Shown: positions 61,560 through 64,000 of the stretch, piece after piece | How the letters are laid out: each line of letters opens with the position of its first letter | Position numbering within the stretch: the first letter of the stretch is position 1 | Notes under the pieces: model-generated | Databases searched by the model: none | What the model saw: only the letters and a program-made list of their open reading frames with translations | Told to the model about the DNA's origin: nothing | Position numbers and translations under genes: made by a program | Assembly: GCF_002072105.2 (NCBI RefSeq) | Contig: NZ_MTBC01000003.1 | Span: 248,001 to 312,000, forward strand | Direction of reading: 5' to 3' | DNA: 64,000 bases | From: Croceivirga radicis | GTDB taxonomy: Bacteria > Bacteroidota > Bacteroidia > Flavobacteriales > Flavobacteriaceae

Positions 61560-62252
61560 ATGAAACTTAGATGTATAATCGTAGATGACTCCTCCATGCA
61601 GCGGATGGCCGTAGCCAAGTTGGTCAACAACCATCCCCACCTAGCATTGGTAGCAGAGTACAGCAACGCAATCGAAGCCAAGAACGGCTTAAAAAATCAT
61701 GAGGTAGACCTTATTTTCCTTGATGTAGAAATGCCTATTATCAGCGGATTTGACCTATTAGAAGCTTTGGAAAACCCACCTCAGGTAATTTTAATAACCG
61801 GCAAGCCAGATTATGCGCTTAAAGCGTTTGATTATGATGTTACCGATTATTTGCACAAACCTATTACACTTGCACGTTTTGAAGCTTCTGTTAAAAGAGC
61901 TGTTACCAAATACGAGCAACTAAACCGTACGGAAGAAGATGAAGAGCACATCTTTGTGAAAAGTAATCTTAAAAAACGTAAGGTTATTTTAAATGACATA
62001 AAATGGATTGAAGCATTGGGCGACTATATTAAATTGGTTACCGATGAAGCCAATATTGTAATTTTATCTACGATGAAATCTTTTGAAAAGCAATTACCGG
62101 CTGATAAATTCTTAAGAATTCATAAATCCTACATCGTGAATTTGGAGAAGATTGAAAAGTTCAACAGTAAAAATGTTGAAGTGGGGGGAAGACAAATTCC
62201 ATTAAGTAGAAACAAAAAAACTGAACTAGCGGAAGCATTAGCTAACGTGTAA
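61560..62252 (+). CDS. LytTR-family response regulator
   Basis: A 230-residue two-component regulator. The receiver domain (1-120) has the acidic pair D9/D10, the phosphorylation site D55 in LIFLDVEMPI, and the lysine of HKPI. The C-terminal LytTR DNA-binding domain (about 133-230) has EHIFVKSNLKKRKV, IKWIEALGDYIKL, and FLRIHKSYIVNLEKIEKF. It would bind direct repeats upstream of its targets after phosphorylation by a sensor kinase, which is not in this window. It is convergent with priA, 3 bases apart. Confidence 0.95.
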   Translation: MKLRCIIVDDSSMQRMAVAKLVNNHPHLALVAEYSNAIEAKNGLKNHEVDLIFLDVEMPIISGFDLLEALENPPQVILITGKPDYALKAFDYDVTDYLHKPITLARFEASVKRAVTKYEQLNRTEEDEEHIFVKSNLKKRKVILNDIKWIEALGDYIKLVTDEANIVILSTMKSFEKQLPADKFLRIHKSYIVNLEKIEKFNSKNVEVGGRQIPLSRNKKTELAEALANV

Positions 62253-62255
62253 GCC

Positions 62256-64000
62256 TTAAATGTGGTCTACATTGTAAACCACTTTAACGCTTCTATACCT
62301 ACTAATAGCATCAAAAGATTGTTGTATTCTTTTGATGCTTTTTTTTGTGGCATGCACAGAACCTTTCTTCGGGAATTTTACAATAATATTTTTTAAATAT
62401 TCATTACGTATCCTGGCTACCGCAGGATACTCTGGCCCCAAAACCTGACCTCTAATACTATTTCTTAAAGAAGCGGCAAACCATTCTGCCGCTTCGTTTA
62501 ATTTATTATAATCCCTATCTTTTAAAGTAATCTTTACTATGCGTATTGCTGGCGGGTAATTAAACTGTTCTCTTTCATACACCTGTTCCGCAAACATTTT
62601 TTCGTAATCATATGTAGATACTTGCTGCAATATTTGATGGTACGGATTATAGGTCTGTATAAGCACGTTACCTCTTTTATGTGTACGCCCTGCCCTACCG
62701 GCAACTTGTACCATTAATTGAAAACTTTTTTCATGAGCCCTATAATCAGGAAAATTTAAAAGGGTATCTGCATTCATAATACCTACCAAACCAACATTCC
62801 TAAAATCCAAACCTTTGGTTATCATTTGCGTACCCACCAGAATATCAATTTCCTTATTCTCAAAAGCAGCAATTAATTTAGCATATCCGTGCTTACCCCT
62901 AGTGGTATCCAAATCCATCCGGGCGGTATTATGGCTTGGAAAAATAGCTTTTAATTCTTGTTCTATTTGTTCGGTTCCAAAACCCTTGGTATCTAATGTT
63001 GTATTTCCGCATGCCTCACATGTTTTGGGTTGCAACACATGGTAACCACAATAATGACAACGCATTTGCCCCCTGCGTTGATGATAGGTAAGGCTTACAT
63101 CGCAATTTGGGCATTGCATAGCATGCCCACAGGTAGTACATTCTACAATTGGAGCAAACCCCCTCCTGTTTTGAAAAAGAATAATTTGTTCTTTTTCTTC
63201 CAATGCCTCCGTCATTGCCTTAATTAAGCGCTCAGAAAAATGACCATTCATCCTTTTTTTACGGGTAGCCTCTTTTATATCTACCAATTCTATAGTTGGC
63301 ATAAAAACATTGCCAAACCTACGCTCTATTTTTGCTAGACCGTACTTACCTTTAATTGCATTGAAATAACTTTCTAAGCTAGGTGTTGCGCTACCCAATA
63401 AGCAATCTGCTTTATGCAATTGGGCCAAAACAATACCCGCATCTCTTGCGTGGTAACGTGGTGCGGGATCAAATTGCTTAAAAGAAGTTTCGTGTTCCTC
63501 ATCTATAACTAATAGACCAAGATTAGAAAAAGGCAAGTATAATGCGGAACGTGCTCCTATAACTACTTGGGCTGAATCTTTTTGGTTAAGTACGTTATTC
63601 CAAACCTCTACCCTTTCATTACTATTGTATTTTGAATGGTAAACTGCAACTTTATTACCAAAGTATTTTTTTAACCGATTTATTAATTGTGTAGTAAGTG
63701 CTATTTCTGGCAATAGATACAATACTTGTTGCCCTTTTGCTATAGCAGTTGCTATTAGTTTTAAGTAAACCTCTGTTTTTCCCGAAGCGGTAACCCCGTA
63801 CAGCAAACTAATCTTATGCTCATTAAAAGTATCGATTATGGTATTGAGGGCATTTTGCTGTAAATCGTTTAAGGTAACCGCGGCTATATCTTTCTCCTTA
63901 TCACCAAAAGACACACGGTCTTCTTCTACATGATAAAAATCGAAAATACCTTTATCTACAAGCGCACGTATAACCGCCTTGGAAACATTACCCTCTTTTT
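62256..64000 (-). CDS. priA: Primosomal helicase PriA, 5' end cut by window
   Basis: PriA reloads the replisome at stalled forks by binding forks and unwinding with ATP. The frame is open from 63914 to the window edge without a stop (KEGNVSKAVIRALVDKGIF and on), so the apparent start at 63914 is internal and the N-terminal DNA-binding part lies outside. About 581 residues are visible of roughly 800. Motifs: Walker A GVTASGKTEVY, DEEH box VIDEEHETSFKQ, and the zinc-binding cysteines CTTCGHAMQCPNC and CHYCGYHVLQPKTCEACG, then the helicase C-domain with QVAGRAGR. The C-terminus is complete. Confidence 0.97.
   Translation of the reverse strand, partial: KEGNVSKAVIRALVDKGIFDFYHVEEDRVSFGDKEKDIAAVTLNDLQQNALNTIIDTFNEHKISLLYGVTASGKTEVYLKLIATAIAKGQQVLYLLPEIALTTQLINRLKKYFGNKVAVYHSKYNSNERVEVWNNVLNQKDSAQVVIGARSALYLPFSNLGLLVIDEEHETSFKQFDPAPRYHARDAGIVLAQLHKADCLLGSATPSLESYFNAIKGKYGLAKIERRFGNVFMPTIELVDIKEATRKKRMNGHFSERLIKAMTEALEEKEQIILFQNRRGFAPIVECTTCGHAMQCPNCDVSLTYHQRRGQMRCHYCGYHVLQPKTCEACGNTTLDTKGFGTEQIEQELKAIFPSHNTARMDLDTTRGKHGYAKLIAAFENKEIDILVGTQMITKGLDFRNVGLVGIMNADTLLNFPDYRAHEKSFQLMVQVAGRAGRTHKRGNVLIQTYNPYHQILQQVSTYDYEKMFAEQVYEREQFNYPPAIRIVKITLKDRDYNKLNEAAEWFAASLRNSIRGQVLGPEYPAVARIRNEYLKNIIVKFPKKGSVHATKKSIKRIQQSFDAISRYRSVKVVYNVDHI

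Overview
The window is 64 kb of chromosome from a marine-type Flavobacteriaceae bacterium (phylum Bacteroidota). The evidence is the Bacteroidota -7 box TAnnTTTG before several genes, type IX secretion (T9SS) type-A sorting tails, SprB-like repeats, TonB receptors paired with a DUF4249 lipoprotein, DUF4294/DUF6095/DUF6495 genes, a monomeric NADP-isocitrate dehydrogenase, and AT-rich DNA. I cannot name the genus with confidence; Maribacter/Zobellia-like is only a guess.

Region 1 (1-24.7 kb) is mostly core housekeeping: prmC (cut by the window edge), ribD, a HAD hydrolase, a DMT permease, a YigZ-family protein, a thioesterase, dnaA with an LMW tyrosine phosphatase and a short RsmI-like methylase, a lysozyme-like protein, the dapF-GNAT-mltG operon, a DegP/HtrA protease, a long GAPDH, trmD, rplS, icd, a DUF4249/TonB receptor pair, DUF4294, an M42 peptidase and a NUDIX hydrolase.

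Region 2 (24.7-30.5 kb) is a repeat-rich accessory zone around hisS and a DUF6495 gene. It holds three arrays or part-arrays of a ~139-bp repeat carrying a 'GCTGAA...TTCAGC' hairpin, two VNTRs of the heptamer TTTTTCG (3 and 6 copies), and six copies of a palindromic boundary repeat built on CTAGCGCTAG. Four of those copies form two inverted pairs. One pair encloses a ParD/ParE toxin-antitoxin pair. The other encloses a WHH-nuclease toxin tail fused in frame to an immunity-like gene. A fifth copy encodes the last residues of the next immunity protein and so marks the end of the polymorphic-toxin operon.

Region 3 (30.5-56.9 kb) is a long minus-strand run with its own good promoter. In transcription order it encodes: a 1694-aa SprB-like T9SS protein; a 1610-aa exported protein of unknown family; a 693-aa fibronectin-III protein; a second 1672-aa SprB-like T9SS protein; an 817-aa outer-membrane barrel-like protein; a 1956-aa protein with a TANFOR-like/FnIII N-terminus, an HEMGH metalloprotease-like site, a hydrophobic pre-toxin segment and a PD-(D/E)XK-like nuclease tail; and a probable immunity protein. 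I read this as a candidate surface-displayed polymorphic toxin system. The two SprB-like genes share a 4313-bp direct repeat that is almost identical and has no indels, but their first ~235-255 residues are unrelated. This points to very recent duplication or active gene conversion, and recombination there would delete or rearrange 12.1 kb.

Region 4 (57-64 kb) returns to core genes: an Oar-like TonB receptor, the rpsF-rpsR-rplI ribosomal operon, a LytTR response regulator and priA (cut by the right edge). I saw no tRNA, rRNA, CRISPR array, transposase or integrase.
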